Of a DNA stretch of 64,000 bases, positions 9,487-19,163 are shown piece after piece. The position numbers and the translations under genes are program-made. The stretch lies in assembly GCA_900542765.1 (NCBI GenBank), contig UQOX01000001.1:62001-126000 (forward strand), in the 5' to 3' direction. The DNA comes from an uncultured Porphyromonadaceae bacterium (GTDB lineage Bacteria; Bacteroidota; Bacteroidia; Bacteroidales; UBA11471). Numbering within the stretch: the stretch's first letter is position 1; the number at the start of each line of letters is the position of its first letter. The notes beneath the pieces were generated by a model. That model worked only from the letters and a program-made list of their open reading frames with translations. It made no database searches and was not told where the DNA came from.

Positions 9487-11157
9487 ATGAGTAAATATGT
9501 CATAGGACTCGACTACGGCAGCGACTCGGCCCGGGCCATCGTCGTCGATGCAGCCACCGGTCGGCAGCTGGCCTCGTCGGTCAAATACTATCCCCGTTGG
9601 AAAGCGGGAAAATACTGCGACCCCGCCGCCAACCAATATCGCCAGCACCCGCTCGATTATATCGAGGTGCTCGAATCCTCGGTGCGCGAAGCACTTGCCG
9701 CCTGCCCCGCCGGAACGGCGGAGCAGGTGGTGGGCATCGCCTTCGACACGACAGGCAGCACGCCGGCCTTCACCGACGAAAGCGGCACGCCGCTGGCACT
9801 CCTGCCCGAGTTTGCCGAGAACCCCAACGCCATGTTTGTCTTGTGGAAAGACCACACCGCCGTGAAAGAGGCCGCCGAGGTCAACGACCTCGCCCGTCGC
9901 TGGCACACCGACTACACTTCCTATGAAGGAGGCATCTACTCCTCGGAGTGGTTTTGGGCCAAAGCCCTCCACATCTTGCGCGAAGACCCGCAAGTGCGGG
10001 CCAAAGCCTACTCCATCGTGGAATATTGCGATTGGCTGCCGGCCCTCATCACCGGCGTGAAACACAGCCGTGACATCGTGCGCAGCCGCTGCGCCGGCGG
10101 CCACAAAGCCATGTGGCACGAGAGCTGGGGCGGACTGCCCGACGAGGAGTTTCTCACCACGCTCGACCCGCTGCTGGCCGGATTCCGCAGCCGCCTTTTC
10201 GACAAGACCGAGACAGCCGACAAACCGGTAGGCACCCTCTCGCCCGAGTGGGCCGGGAGGCTGGGACTGTCGACCGACGTCGTCGTGGCCGGCGGAGCCT
10301 TCGACTGCCACATGGGCGCCGTGGGAGCCAACATCGCCCCGCACACCTTCGTGCGTGTCATCGGCACCTCGACCTGCGACGTGATGGTCGTCCCCTATGA
10401 AGAGATTGGCGACAAACTCATTCGGGGCATCTGCGGCCAGGTCGACGGCTCGGTCATTCCCGGCATGATAGGTCTCGAAGCCGGCCAATCGAGTTTCGGC
10501 GACGTCTACGCCTGGTTCAAACGAGTGCTCGAATATCCGCTCCGTGAGATATTGGCCAAATCGGAAATCATCGACGAGGCCACCAAGGAAAAACTCATCG
10601 CCGAAACGGCCGACCAAATCATTCCCCGCCTCACCGCCGAGGCCGAGAAACTGCCCGTCGACGAGAACGCCCTCCTCGCCACCGACTGGCTCAACGGCCG
10701 CCGCACCCCCGATGCCAACCAGCTGCTCAAAGGCACCTTGACGGGAATCACCCTCGGCAGCGACGCACCGCGCATCTTCCGGGCCCTGGTCGAGGCTACG
10801 GCGTTCGGCTCGCGAGCCATCATCGAGCGGTTCCGCAGCGAAGGCGTGCGCATCGACCACGTCATCGGCATCGGTGGCATCGCCCTGAAATCGCCCTTTG
10901 TGATGCAAACCCTCAGCGACGTGCTCGACATGCCCATCAAGGTATGCCGCACCGACCAGGCCTGCGCCCTCGGCGCCGCCATGTTCGCCGCCACGGCCGC
11001 CGGCCTCTACCCCACCGTCGAAGCCGCACAGGCCGCCATGAACTCGGGATATGCCGCCGAATACCGTCCAAACGCAAATAATGCAGTCAAATATCAAAAG
11101 ATATACGAAAAATATTGTAATTTAGGGGCGTTTACCGAAAAAGAACTTTTTGCGTAA
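9487..11157 (+). CDS. araB: L-ribulokinase
   Basis: A 556-residue FGGY-family kinase phosphorylating L-ribulose with ATP. The N-terminus MSKYVIGLDYGSDSARAIVV is typical of AraB (GSDS rather than the GTSS of xylulokinase and glycerol kinase), and HKAMWHESWGGLP near 205 and IGTSTCDVMV near 295 are AraB-like. A second ATG two codons earlier (9481) is possible. The length is close to E. coli AraB. It is encoded directly after araA. The main alternative, a xylulokinase, is disfavoured by the N-terminal motif. Confidence 0.95.
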   Translation: MSKYVIGLDYGSDSARAIVVDAATGRQLASSVKYYPRWKAGKYCDPAANQYRQHPLDYIEVLESSVREALAACPAGTAEQVVGIAFDTTGSTPAFTDESGTPLALLPEFAENPNAMFVLWKDHTAVKEAAEVNDLARRWHTDYTSYEGGIYSSEWFWAKALHILREDPQVRAKAYSIVEYCDWLPALITGVKHSRDIVRSRCAGGHKAMWHESWGGLPDEEFLTTLDPLLAGFRSRLFDKTETADKPVGTLSPEWAGRLGLSTDVVVAGGAFDCHMGAVGANIAPHTFVRVIGTSTCDVMVVPYEEIGDKLIRGICGQVDGSVIPGMIGLEAGQSSFGDVYAWFKRVLEYPLREILAKSEIIDEATKEKLIAETADQIIPRLTAEAEKLPVDENALLATDWLNGRRTPDANQLLKGTLTGITLGSDAPRIFRALVEATAFGSRAIIERFRSEGVRIDHVIGIGGIALKSPFVMQTLSDVLDMPIKVCRTDQACALGAAMFAATAAGLYPTVEAAQAAMNSGYAAEYRPNANNAVKYQKIYEKYCNLGAFTEKELFA

Positions 11158-11183
11158 GACTAAAATACAAAAACAAATATCTG

Positions 11184-13193
11184 ATGGACAACAAAGTAAC
11201 TAATCTCGCAGCCGACAACATACGCATATTGGCTGCCTCAATGGTCGAAAAAGCCAACTCGGGACACCCCGGAGGAGCCATGGGTGGCGCCGACTTCGTC
11301 AACGTACTCTTCTCGGAGTATCTCGTGTATGACCCCGAAAATCCCCGTTGGGAAGGACGCGACCGCTTCTTCCTCGACCCGGGACACATGTCGCCCATGC
11401 TCTACTCGGTGCTGGCCCTCACCGGCAAATTCACGATGGAAGAGTTGAGCCAGTTCCGCCAATGGGACAGCCCCACGCCGGGTCACCCCGAAGTGAACGT
11501 CATGCGCGGCATCGAAAACACCTCGGGCCCGCTGGGTCAAGGCCATACCTTTGCCGTGGGAGCCGCCATCGCCGCCAAATTCCTCAAAGCCCGCCTCGGT
11601 GAAGTGATGAACCAGACGATATATGCCTACATCTCCGACGGTGGCGTGCAGGAAGAAATCTCGCAGGGAGCCGGCCGTCTGGCAGGACACCTCGGCCTCG
11701 ACAACCTCATCATGTTCTACGACTCCAACGACATACAGCTCTCGACGGCCACCAACGCCGTGACCAGCGAGAATGTCGCCCAAAAATACGAGGCATGGGG
11801 CTGGAAAGTCATCTCCATCAACGGCAACGACCCCGACGAGATACGTTGCGCCCTCAACCAGGCCCGGGAGGTGAAGGGACAACCCACCCTCATCATCGGC
11901 AAGACCGTCATGGGCAAAGGCGCCCGCAAGGCCGACGGCAGCAGCTACGAAAACAACTGCGCCACACACGGTGCACCCCTGGGTGGTGACGCCTATGTCA
12001 ACACCATCAAGAACCTCGGCGGAGACCCCGAAAATCCCTTCCAAATCTTCCCCGAAGTGCAAGCCCTCTACGCCGCCCGCGCCGAAGAACTCAAAAAAAT
12101 CGTCGCCGAGCGCTACGCCGCCCGTGACGCCTGGGCCAAGGCCAATCCCGAACTGGCCGCCAAGATGGAAAGCTGGTTTGCCGGGAAAGCCCCCGTCGTA
12201 AACTGGGACGCCATCGAGCAAAAAGCCGGCGCCGCCACACGCGCCGCCTCGGCCACGGTACTCGGAGCGCTGGCCACACAGGTAGAGAACATGATTGTCG
12301 CCTCGGCCGACCTCTCCAACTCCGACAAGACCGACGGCTTCCTCAAAAAGACCCACGCCTTCACCCGCGACGACTTCTCGGGAGCCTTTCTCCAAGCCGG
12401 CGTGTCGGAGCTCACCATGGCCTGCTGCGCCATAGGCATGGCCCTGCACGGCGGTGTGATACCGGCCTGCGCCACCTTCTTCGTCTTCTCCGACTACATG
12501 AAACCGGCCGCCCGCATGGCTGCCCTCATGGAGACCCCCGTGAAGTTCATCTGGACACACGACGCCTTCCGTGTCGGTGAAGACGGCCCCACCCACGAAC
12601 CGGTAGAACAGGAAGCCCAAATCCGCCTCCTCGAAAAACTCAAAAACCACAAGGGACACAACTCGATGCTGGTACTCCGCCCGGCCGACGCCGAAGAAAC
12701 CACCGTCGCCTGGCGACTGGCCATGGAAAACACCACCACGCCCACGGCACTCATCTTCTCGCGACAGAACATCGCCAACCTGCCCGCCGGTAACGATTAC
12801 AGCCTCGTAGCCAAAGGTGCCTACATCGTGGCCGGCTCCGATGCCGACCCCGACGTGGTGCTGGTGGCCTCGGGTTCGGAAGTATCGACCCTCGTGGCCG
12901 GTGCCGAAAAACTCCGCGCCGAAGGCATCAAGGTGCGCATCGTGTCGGCTCCGTCGGAAGGTCTCTTCCGCACCCAGAGCAAAGAATACCAGGAATCTGT
13001 CATCCCGGCAGGAGCCAAAGTATTCGGCCTCACCGCCGGACTGCCCGTCACCCTCGAAGGGCTGGTCGGCGCCAACGGCAAGGTGTTCGGTCTCGAATCG
13101 TTCGGCTTCTCGGCTCCCTACAAGGTACTCGACGAGAAGCTCGGCTTCACCGCACAAAACGTTTACGACCAAGTAAAAGCATTGCTGGCCTAA
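11184..13193 (+). CDS. tkt: Transketolase
   Basis: A 669-residue full-length transketolase that uses thiamine diphosphate to move two-carbon units between pentose and hexose phosphates. The N-terminal ANSGHPGGAMG holds the conserved GHPG loop, LGQGHTFAVG follows near 115, and the cofactor motif reads ISDGGVQEE with downstream LIMFYDSNDIQ (the canonical GDG is SDG here). FRVGEDGPTHEPVEQ near 470 is the pyrimidine-domain signature. It follows araB by 26 bases and is closed by a strong terminator, so it is probably the last arabinose-operon gene, drawing xylulose 5-phosphate into central metabolism. Confidence 0.96.
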   Translation: MDNKVTNLAADNIRILAASMVEKANSGHPGGAMGGADFVNVLFSEYLVYDPENPRWEGRDRFFLDPGHMSPMLYSVLALTGKFTMEELSQFRQWDSPTPGHPEVNVMRGIENTSGPLGQGHTFAVGAAIAAKFLKARLGEVMNQTIYAYISDGGVQEEISQGAGRLAGHLGLDNLIMFYDSNDIQLSTATNAVTSENVAQKYEAWGWKVISINGNDPDEIRCALNQAREVKGQPTLIIGKTVMGKGARKADGSSYENNCATHGAPLGGDAYVNTIKNLGGDPENPFQIFPEVQALYAARAEELKKIVAERYAARDAWAKANPELAAKMESWFAGKAPVVNWDAIEQKAGAATRAASATVLGALATQVENMIVASADLSNSDKTDGFLKKTHAFTRDDFSGAFLQAGVSELTMACCAIGMALHGGVIPACATFFVFSDYMKPAARMAALMETPVKFIWTHDAFRVGEDGPTHEPVEQEAQIRLLEKLKNHKGHNSMLVLRPADAEETTVAWRLAMENTTTPTALIFSRQNIANLPAGNDYSLVAKGAYIVAGSDADPDVVLVASGSEVSTLVAGAEKLRAEGIKVRIVSAPSEGLFRTQSKEYQESVIPAGAKVFGLTAGLPVTLEGLVGANGKVFGLESFGFSAPYKVLDEKLGFTAQNVYDQVKALLA

Positions 13194-13214
13194 TCGCCCG
13201 TAATCCCCCTCTTC

Positions 13215-13252
13215 AAAAAAGCCTGTCGGCACATGTGCCGACAGGCTTTTTT
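13215..13252 (+). terminator. Rho-independent terminator after tkt
   Basis: A palindrome in which AAAAAAGCCTGTCGGCA is mirrored around a CATG centre and followed by six T. It is symmetric, so it could act in both directions. It ends the arabinose operon. Confidence 0.92.
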
Positions 13253-13330
13253 CGATATTCCTCACATACGGCGCAAAAATCCTCCTAAGAAATGAAAAAG
13301 TCCACATGGAAGATAAAAAAACAACCGTTC

Positions 13331-13362
13331 TTTGCAGGCAACGTGACTTTTCGTTATTTTTG
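13331..13362 (+). promoter_or_regulatory. Bacteroidetes housekeeping promoter for the GH3 gene
   Basis: TTTG at 13331-13334 and TATTTTTG at 13355-13362 are separated by 20 bases, an exact match to the Bacteroidetes -33/-7 pattern. The expected start of transcription is about 15 bases before the ATG at 13384. Confidence 0.8.
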
Positions 13363-13383
13363 TTCAAATTCCATACAAGAACC

Positions 13384-15972
13384 ATGAAGAAACAACTCCT
13401 TGCTTCCCTCTGCGCCGGCTTGTGCCTGCTCACCGCCCAAGCGCAAGACCTGTTACCGTACCAAAACGCCAACCTCACACCCGAAGAACGCGCCGAAGAC
13501 CTGCTGCACCGCCTCACCCTGAAAGAGAAGGTGTCGCTCATGAAAAACGGCTCAGCCGCCGTCGACCGGTTGGGCATTCCCGCCTACGACTGGTGGAACG
13601 AAGCGCTGCACGGCGTAGGCCGCGCGGGACTGGCCACGGTATTCCCGCAAACGATAGGCATGGCCGCCACCTTCGACGACAAGGCCGTGTATGAGACCTT
13701 CAACATCGTCTCGACCGAAGCGCGAGCCAAGCACCACGAGTTCAAACGCACCCAAGACAAGCTGCAACGTTACCAGGGACTTACCTTCTGGACCCCCAAT
13801 ATCAACATCTTCCGCGACCCGCGCTGGGGACGCGGACAAGAGACCTACGGCGAAGACCCCTACCTCACCGGCCGCATGGGGGTTGCCGTGGTGCTCGGCC
13901 TGCAAGGCGACACGACGGCCCGATACAACAAGCTGCACGCCTGCGCCAAGCACTTTGCCGTGCACAGCGGCCCCGAATGGAACCGACACTCGTTCGATGC
14001 CGAAAACATCGCCCCGCGCGACTTGTGGGAGACCTATCTGCCGGCCTTCAAGGAACTGGTGCAGGAAGCCCGCGTGAAAGAGGTCATGTGTGCCTATAAC
14101 CGCTACGAGGGCGAACCTTGCTGCGGCAGCAAGCAACTGCTCATTCACATTCTGCGCGAACAGTGGGGCTACCGCGACATCGTCGTCTCGGATTGCAGCG
14201 CCATCACCGACTTCTTCAAGGAAGGCCATCATGAAACGCACCCGTCGAAAGAGGCCGCCTCGGCCGATGCCGTCATCAGCGGCACCGACCTCGAATGCGG
14301 AAGCAACTACTCGTCGCTGGTGAAAGCCGTGCGCGACGGCCTCATCACCGAAGACCAAATCGACACCTCGGTGCGCCGCCTGCTGAAAGCCCGCTTCGAA
14401 CTGGGACTTTTCGACCCCGACAGCATCGTGCCCTGGGCCCGCATTCCCTACTCGGTCGTAGACTGTGACGAGCACAAGGCCAAAGCCCTCGAAATGGCCC
14501 GCAAAAGCATGACCCTCCTCTATAACAAAGAAAACCTCCTTCCCCTCGACAAGAACAGTCGCATTGCCGTCATCGGCCCCAACGCCGGCGACTCGGTGAT
14601 GCAATGGGGCAACTACAACGGATTCCCCTCGCACACCGCCACCCTGCTCCTCGGCTTGCAGGAGAAGGGCATCGACTTCTCCTACCAAAAGGGGTGCAAC
14701 TGGGTCGAAGACCAAATTTTCAACAGCGTCTTCAACCGTTGTTCGTCCGAGGGTAAAACCGGATTCTCGGCCACCTACTGGAACAATACCGACATGCAGG
14801 GCGACGCCGTCACACGCACCCATGTAGCCCTCCCGTTCAACTTCGACATCGGCGGCGCCGACGGTTTTGCGGCCGGAGTATCGCTCTATGACTTTTCGAG
14901 CCGCTACACCGCCACGTTCACGCCCGAACGCGACGGGGAGTATATCTTCACCCTGTCGGCCAACGACGGATTCCGCCTCATTATCGACGGCGACACCCTC
15001 TCGAACCTTTGGTTCGACTCGCAATCGCGTGCCAACAACGAAATAAAATTCACCGCCGAAGCCGGCAAATCCTATGATGTCGTCGTCGAATATGTGCAAG
15101 GCGGCGGTGAAGGCCACCTGCGCTTCGACGTAGGCCAATATGCCACGGTCGATGCCGAAGCCCTGGCCCGCAGCATCGACGAGGAAGTGGTCGTCTTTGC
15201 CGGCGGCATCACGCCCCGTCTCGAAGGCGAAGAGATGCGGGTCAACTATCCGGGCTTCAAAGGGGGCGACCGCACCGTCATCGAACTGCCCCAGGTGCAG
15301 AGAGAGGTCATCAAGGCGCTGAAAAAAGCCGGCAAGAAGGTGATTCTCGTACTCAACTCGGGTAGCGCCATCGGCCTCGAAGAGGAGTTGCCTTGCGTCG
15401 ACGCCATACTGCAAGCCTGGTACCCGGGACAAGCCGGCGGCACGGCGGTGGCCGATGTCCTCTTCGGCGACTACAACCCGGCCGGACGTCTCCCCGTGAC
15501 CTTCTACAAAAGCACCGCCCAACTGCCCGACTTCGAAGACTACAACATGACGGGACGCACCTACCGATACATGACCGAAGAACCGCTCTTCCCCTTCGGC
15601 CACGGCCTGAGCTACACCACCTTCTCCTACGGCAAGGCGTCGCTCGACCAGAAAGCCCGCGCCGGCAAAGAAAACAGCCTCACCCTCTCCCTCACCAATA
15701 CCGGCAGCCGTGACGGCGACGAAGTGGTGCAGGTGTATGTGCGCAACCTCCAAGACCCGCAAGGGCCCAAGAAATCGCTGCGCGCCTTCAAACGGGTGCA
15801 CCTGCGTGCCGGAGAGACCCAAAAAGTGCGCATCGACCTGCGGGCTTCGACGTTCGACTTCTTCGACCCGGCAACCGGCTCGGTATGGTGCAAACCCGGG
15901 AAATACGAAATCCTTTACGGTGGAACTTCGGCCGACAACGGGCTGAAACGTTTTACCGTCACCGTGAAATAA
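13384..15972 (+). CDS. Secreted GH3 glycosidase with inserted PA14 domain (xylosidase/arabinosidase/glucosidase type)
   Basis: An 862-residue enzyme with a cleavable signal peptide (MKKQLLASLCAGLCLLTAQA). The GH3 N-terminal barrel covers about residues 25-330, with WWNEALHGVGR, KHFAVHSGPE and the nucleophile motif IVVSDCSA (Asp about 270). The GH3 second domain begins about 360 and is interrupted by a PA14 carbohydrate-binding domain at about 460-580 (FSATYWNNTDMQG to HLRFDVG). A fibronectin-type C-terminal domain follows (DEVVQVYVRN). The family hydrolyses terminal beta-linked xylose, arabinose or glucose from oligosaccharides in the periplasm. The open frame continues upstream to 13306, but the promoter lies inside that extension, so 13384 is the start. 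The neighbouring arabinose operon suggests arabinoxylan or arabinan side chains. Confidence 0.92.
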   Translation: MKKQLLASLCAGLCLLTAQAQDLLPYQNANLTPEERAEDLLHRLTLKEKVSLMKNGSAAVDRLGIPAYDWWNEALHGVGRAGLATVFPQTIGMAATFDDKAVYETFNIVSTEARAKHHEFKRTQDKLQRYQGLTFWTPNINIFRDPRWGRGQETYGEDPYLTGRMGVAVVLGLQGDTTARYNKLHACAKHFAVHSGPEWNRHSFDAENIAPRDLWETYLPAFKELVQEARVKEVMCAYNRYEGEPCCGSKQLLIHILREQWGYRDIVVSDCSAITDFFKEGHHETHPSKEAASADAVISGTDLECGSNYSSLVKAVRDGLITEDQIDTSVRRLLKARFELGLFDPDSIVPWARIPYSVVDCDEHKAKALEMARKSMTLLYNKENLLPLDKNSRIAVIGPNAGDSVMQWGNYNGFPSHTATLLLGLQEKGIDFSYQKGCNWVEDQIFNSVFNRCSSEGKTGFSATYWNNTDMQGDAVTRTHVALPFNFDIGGADGFAAGVSLYDFSSRYTATFTPERDGEYIFTLSANDGFRLIIDGDTLSNLWFDSQSRANNEIKFTAEAGKSYDVVVEYVQGGGEGHLRFDVGQYATVDAEALARSIDEEVVVFAGGITPRLEGEEMRVNYPGFKGGDRTVIELPQVQREVIKALKKAGKKVILVLNSGSAIGLEEELPCVDAILQAWYPGQAGGTAVADVLFGDYNPAGRLPVTFYKSTAQLPDFEDYNMTGRTYRYMTEEPLFPFGHGLSYTTFSYGKASLDQKARAGKENSLTLSLTNTGSRDGDEVVQVYVRNLQDPQGPKKSLRAFKRVHLRAGETQKVRIDLRASTFDFFDPATGSVWCKPGKYEILYGGTSADNGLKRFTVTVK

Positions 15973-15996
15973 GCGACGGGCTCCGCCCTAACGACA

Positions 15997-16028
15997 CGTC
16001 GGCCGACACATCTCTGTGTCGGCCGACG
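15997..16028. terminator. Bidirectional hairpin between convergent genes
   Basis: A perfect 14-base stem (CGTCGGCCGACACA and complement) with a TCTC loop lies between the end of the GH3 gene and the end of the minus-strand AraC-type gene. There is no long T-run. Confidence 0.65.
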
Positions 16029-16050
16029 GCATATACAGGAGGGGGCTCGA

Positions 16051-16974
16051 TCAACTTTGCTTGTACTCCGACGGCGACATGCCCGTGCGCCGCTTGAAAT
16101 AGGTGCCAAAAAACGACTGGTTGGGAAAGTTGAGATAATAAGCCACCTGTTGAATGCTCATCGAGGAGAATTTCAAGAGATTCTTGGCTTCGAGTATGAC
16201 GCACTCGTCGATCCAGTCGGCGGCCGAACGGCCACTGACCTGCTTGATGAGCGTCGTCAGATATTTGGGGGTAATGTGGAGCAGTGAGGCATAGAAGCTC
16301 AGCGAACGCTCTTCCCGGTAATGCAGTTGCAAGTAGCGCATGAAATCGCGGAAATACTCTTCACCCCGATTGTGCACGGTCTCGATAGAGGCCGTTTGGC
16401 GCATCTCCATAACACGGGAAAGTATGGCACACACCTTGTAAATGGCAATGCTGGCATACCCCCGCAGAATCTCTTTTTGGTAAGGCTTCCCCGAGAGCTT
16501 CTTCATCTCACGCTCTATCGTCTCAAAAAGTTGCCGCATGTCGTCGAGCTCCTCGGTCGAAATCGTGATGCAGGGATTTTCCAGGACGAGGGAGAACTGG
16601 GGCAACAGGTTGCGCAGGTCGATGTGCACATCGCGGAGGAAATTCTCGTCGAAAGACATGAGATGCACCACACTGTCTTCGATTTCGTCGACCTTCACAA
16701 TCGTGTTGGGCACGTTGATGTAGAGCATATTCTCCTGTAAAATATACTGTTTGAGGTTCGACGTGAAACGCACCTTCCCTCTCTCGCACACGATGGCCGT
16801 CATGGCATTGATGCGGCAGGGATATGAAAATATGGGAAGCACCTCCTGGGCTATCTCTTTTTTATTGATGCCGTGATAGGTCGAGATGAGACAACCGTCA
16901 TGAAAGGTGCTTTGCACGTTCGATTCCTTAAAAGCCTCTTGCAAGGAGAAATTCACAATATTCATCTGTTCCAT
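16051..16974 (-). CDS. AraC-family transcriptional regulator
   Basis: A 307-residue DNA-binding protein. The C-terminal 100 residues form the double helix-turn-helix of the AraC/XylS family: SFYASLLHITPKYLTTLIK as the first and MSIQQVAYYLNFPNQSFF as the second, ending FKRRTGMSPSEYKQS. The N-terminal 190 residues resemble a cupin-like sensing domain and give no ligand. The start is set at 16974 (MEQMNIVN) because a -7 box at 16994-17001 lies inside the longer frame that begins at 17016. It may regulate the convergent GH3 gene, but nothing in the sequence proves the target. Confidence 0.88.
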   Translation of the reverse strand: MEQMNIVNFSLQEAFKESNVQSTFHDGCLISTYHGINKKEIAQEVLPIFSYPCRINAMTAIVCERGKVRFTSNLKQYILQENMLYINVPNTIVKVDEIEDSVVHLMSFDENFLRDVHIDLRNLLPQFSLVLENPCITISTEELDDMRQLFETIEREMKKLSGKPYQKEILRGYASIAIYKVCAILSRVMEMRQTASIETVHNRGEEYFRDFMRYLQLHYREERSLSFYASLLHITPKYLTTLIKQVSGRSAADWIDECVILEAKNLLKFSSMSIQQVAYYLNFPNQSFFGTYFKRRTGMSPSEYKQS

Positions 16975-16993
16975 ATAATCATGCTTTACAGAG

Positions 16994-17001
16994 CAAATAT
17001 A
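16994..17001 (-). promoter_or_regulatory. -7 box of AraC-type regulator gene
   Basis: The minus strand reads TATATTTG here, an exact TAnnTTTG box, about 20 bases before the preferred ATG at 16974. No TTTG is found at the standard distance upstream. Confidence 0.6.
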
Positions 17002-17331
17002 AGAATTTTCAGACAAAATATTATTCGATATATCGTTTTTTTGAACATATCGACCATTTCTTGCCCCCGATTCCTGCCGGCACCGCCATCGCTAAAAGAG
17101 ACTCCCCGTCGCGCTCGACATGTTTCTACTCCCCCCGTCTGATAATGACTCCGACGGCTCGGGACAGGACATAAAAGAGATGGCCCCGAGGAGAGGTCTC
17201 CCCAGAGCCGTCTGTCTATGGAAAATGTCATAAAACCCTCTATTGCGGGGAGAGGACAGATGCAAGAGAATCCGCCTCGAGTCCCGTCCCCCACAGGTCG
17301 ACCCGTCGCTCCGCAGGGCGACAAAAAAAAT
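17002..17331. other. Intergenic stretch upstream of AraC-type regulator
   Basis: No gene is supported here. The right-hand part is downstream of dnaX. The left-hand part holds an AT-rich palindrome CGATATATCG at 17026-17035 and a related half-site ACATATCG at 17045-17052, which could be an operator for the regulator. An 8-base inverted repeat (GACGGCTC at 17153-17160, GAGCCGTC at 17205-17212) is also present, with no clear role. Confidence 0.4.
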
Positions 17332-19125
17332 TCAGGAAAGTTCGAGGCCGAAAATCTCTTTCAGCCGGTTGAGTTCCGGATTTTGCTCGGCCAGCAACAC
17401 AAAACGTTCACCGGGGCTGAATGCCTTCTGCCGCTCTTCCCGCTCCCGTTCGCGCACCTGCATCGAGAGGTGAGAATTGCGCAGACTGGTACGCAGGAAA
17501 GCCAGGAGGTCGGCCGCCCGTCCGTTGAGTTTGTCCATCTGCGCACGATTGTCGACCACCACCTCAAATGTCGTGGCATCGAGCAGTTGCGGCATGCACA
17601 GATACATCGTCTGCACCAATACCGTCTCGGTAGGAATCTGTTTGGTAAAACGCAACCACACCTCGTGCAGGGCATCGAGGGTAAAAGGCTCGTTCATCTC
17701 GGCAGTCGGCTGTTTTTCAACGACAGGTGTCTCGGAAGGGTCGGGCTCGATGCCGTGTTTGAGCGAGATGCGGGGAATCTTGCGGGCGGTCGGTTTGGAA
17801 GGAGAGCCCACTTGCGCAACCGGAATCGGAGGCCGCTGCGGAGTCTCCTGCGAGACGGACTCCGTCGCTCCCTCCCGAGGGGCAGCCGGTTCCCTCTCTG
17901 CCGGAGCAGAGGGGCCGGCAGCCGGTTTATTTGTGTGAGCGGTAGCCGGCGACACCGCTGGACGAGGGTTTGCCGTCGCAGGGGGAACGGCCGCGGCAAG
18001 GGTCGTGCCGGCCAACGGCTGGCTCACGACCGGGGTATTCAGGGAACAAATCTTTATGAGCATGAGCTCGACAAGCAGACGCTTGTTGTTGCTGATACGG
18101 TAATCGAGGTCGCAACGGTTGCTCAAATCCATGGCCGCATAGAGGAAACGTTTGTCGCATCGGGCAGCCTGAGCGGCATACTGCCCGGCCACCGTGGCAC
18201 CCACGTCGAGCAACGGAAGGGTCGAGGCATCTTTGCTCACCATGAGGTCCCTGAAATGGCTGCTCAACCCGTTGACAAAAAGTTGGGCACCAAAGCCGGC
18301 ACGCAACACGGCGTCGAAGACGAGCAGGGCGGCCGGGACATCACCGGCGAGCAGGGCATCGGTGAGTTTGAAGTAATAGTCATAGTCGAGAATGTTGAGA
18401 TTCTCGATGGTGTTCTGATAGGTGAGGTTCCCGCCCGAAGAGGCCGCCACTTGGTCGAAGATGGAGAGGGCATCGCGCATGCCGCCATCGGCCTTGCGGG
18501 CGATGACATTGAGGGCGTCGTCTTCGACGGTAAACCCTTCCTGGGAGGCGACATAGCGCAGGTGTTCGACCATGTCTTCGATGGTGATGCGCTGGAAGTC
18601 ATAGATCTGGCAGCGCGACAGTATCGTGGGCAGGAGCTTGTGCTTCTCGGTCGTGGCCAAGATGAAGATGGCGTGGTGGGGCGGCTCTTCGAGCGTCTTC
18701 AAGAAGGCGTTGAAGGCGGCCGTCGACAACATGTGCACCTCGTCGATGATGAAGACCTTGTAACGGCCCAGTTGGGGCGGCACACGCACCTTGTCGATGA
18801 GGCTGCGTATCTCGTCGACCGAATTGTTCGACGCGGCGTCGAGCTCGATGATGTTATAGGAGCGCTGCTCGTTGAAGGCACGGCACGACTCGCATTCGTT
18901 GCAGGCCTCCCCGTCGGGCGTAGGGTGTTCGCAGTTGATGGTCTTGGCAAAGATGCGGGCACAGGTGGTCTTTCCCACACCGCGCGTACCGCAGAAGAGA
19001 TAGGCATGAGCCAGCTTGCGGGTGATGACGGCCGCTTTGAGCGTCTGCACCAAAGCCTTCTGCCCGACGACCGATTGGAAGGTCGCAGGGCGGTATTTCC
19101 GGGCCGATACGATATAGTTGTCCAT
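17332..19125 (-). CDS. dnaX: DNA polymerase III subunit gamma/tau
   Basis: A 597-residue clamp-loader ATPase that opens and loads the sliding clamp during replication. The N-terminal MDNYIVSARKYRP is the family start. Walker A is GTRGVGKTT near 46-54, a four-cysteine zinc module follows (INCEHPTPDGEACNECESC), Walker B is IIDEVHML near 130, and LSRCQIYDF near 180 is the SRC sensor motif. Domain III extends to about 370. A low-complexity Pro/Ala linker (about 370-450) and a poorly conserved tau-like tail complete it. The frame is open for 176 more codons upstream, but that extension runs through the promoter and is rejected. No programmed frameshift site was identified. Confidence 0.96.
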   Translation of the reverse strand: MDNYIVSARKYRPATFQSVVGQKALVQTLKAAVITRKLAHAYLFCGTRGVGKTTCARIFAKTINCEHPTPDGEACNECESCRAFNEQRSYNIIELDAASNNSVDEIRSLIDKVRVPPQLGRYKVFIIDEVHMLSTAAFNAFLKTLEEPPHHAIFILATTEKHKLLPTILSRCQIYDFQRITIEDMVEHLRYVASQEGFTVEDDALNVIARKADGGMRDALSIFDQVAASSGGNLTYQNTIENLNILDYDYYFKLTDALLAGDVPAALLVFDAVLRAGFGAQLFVNGLSSHFRDLMVSKDASTLPLLDVGATVAGQYAAQAARCDKRFLYAAMDLSNRCDLDYRISNNKRLLVELMLIKICSLNTPVVSQPLAGTTLAAAVPPATANPRPAVSPATAHTNKPAAGPSAPAEREPAAPREGATESVSQETPQRPPIPVAQVGSPSKPTARKIPRISLKHGIEPDPSETPVVEKQPTAEMNEPFTLDALHEVWLRFTKQIPTETVLVQTMYLCMPQLLDATTFEVVVDNRAQMDKLNGRAADLLAFLRTSLRNSHLSMQVREREREERQKAFSPGERFVLLAEQNPELNRLKEIFGLELS

Positions 19126-19132
19126 AATGAGA

Positions 19133-19163
19133 CAAAGATAATGAATGGCAAATAAAAGGCAAA
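19133..19163 (-). promoter_or_regulatory. Promoter of dnaX
   Basis: On the minus strand TTTG (19163-19160) and TATCTTTG (19140-19133) are 19 bases apart, matching the Bacteroidetes consensus. The -7 box is only 7 bases before the ATG, implying a nearly leaderless mRNA. Confidence 0.75.

Noticed and set aside
7888..11097. An antisense open frame of over 1000 codons across araA and araB
   Set aside because: It is a shadow produced by GC-rich third positions. Its translation is rich in Gly, His and Val with no family motif, whereas the plus strand encodes clear enzymes.
13552..15822. A long antisense open frame across the GH3 gene
   Set aside because: The GH3 protein on the plus strand is well supported. 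The antisense translation has no signal, domain or motif.
17218..19155. A plus-strand open frame of about 645 codons over dnaX
   Set aside because: The minus strand carries a full DnaX protein with all motifs; the plus translation is low-complexity.
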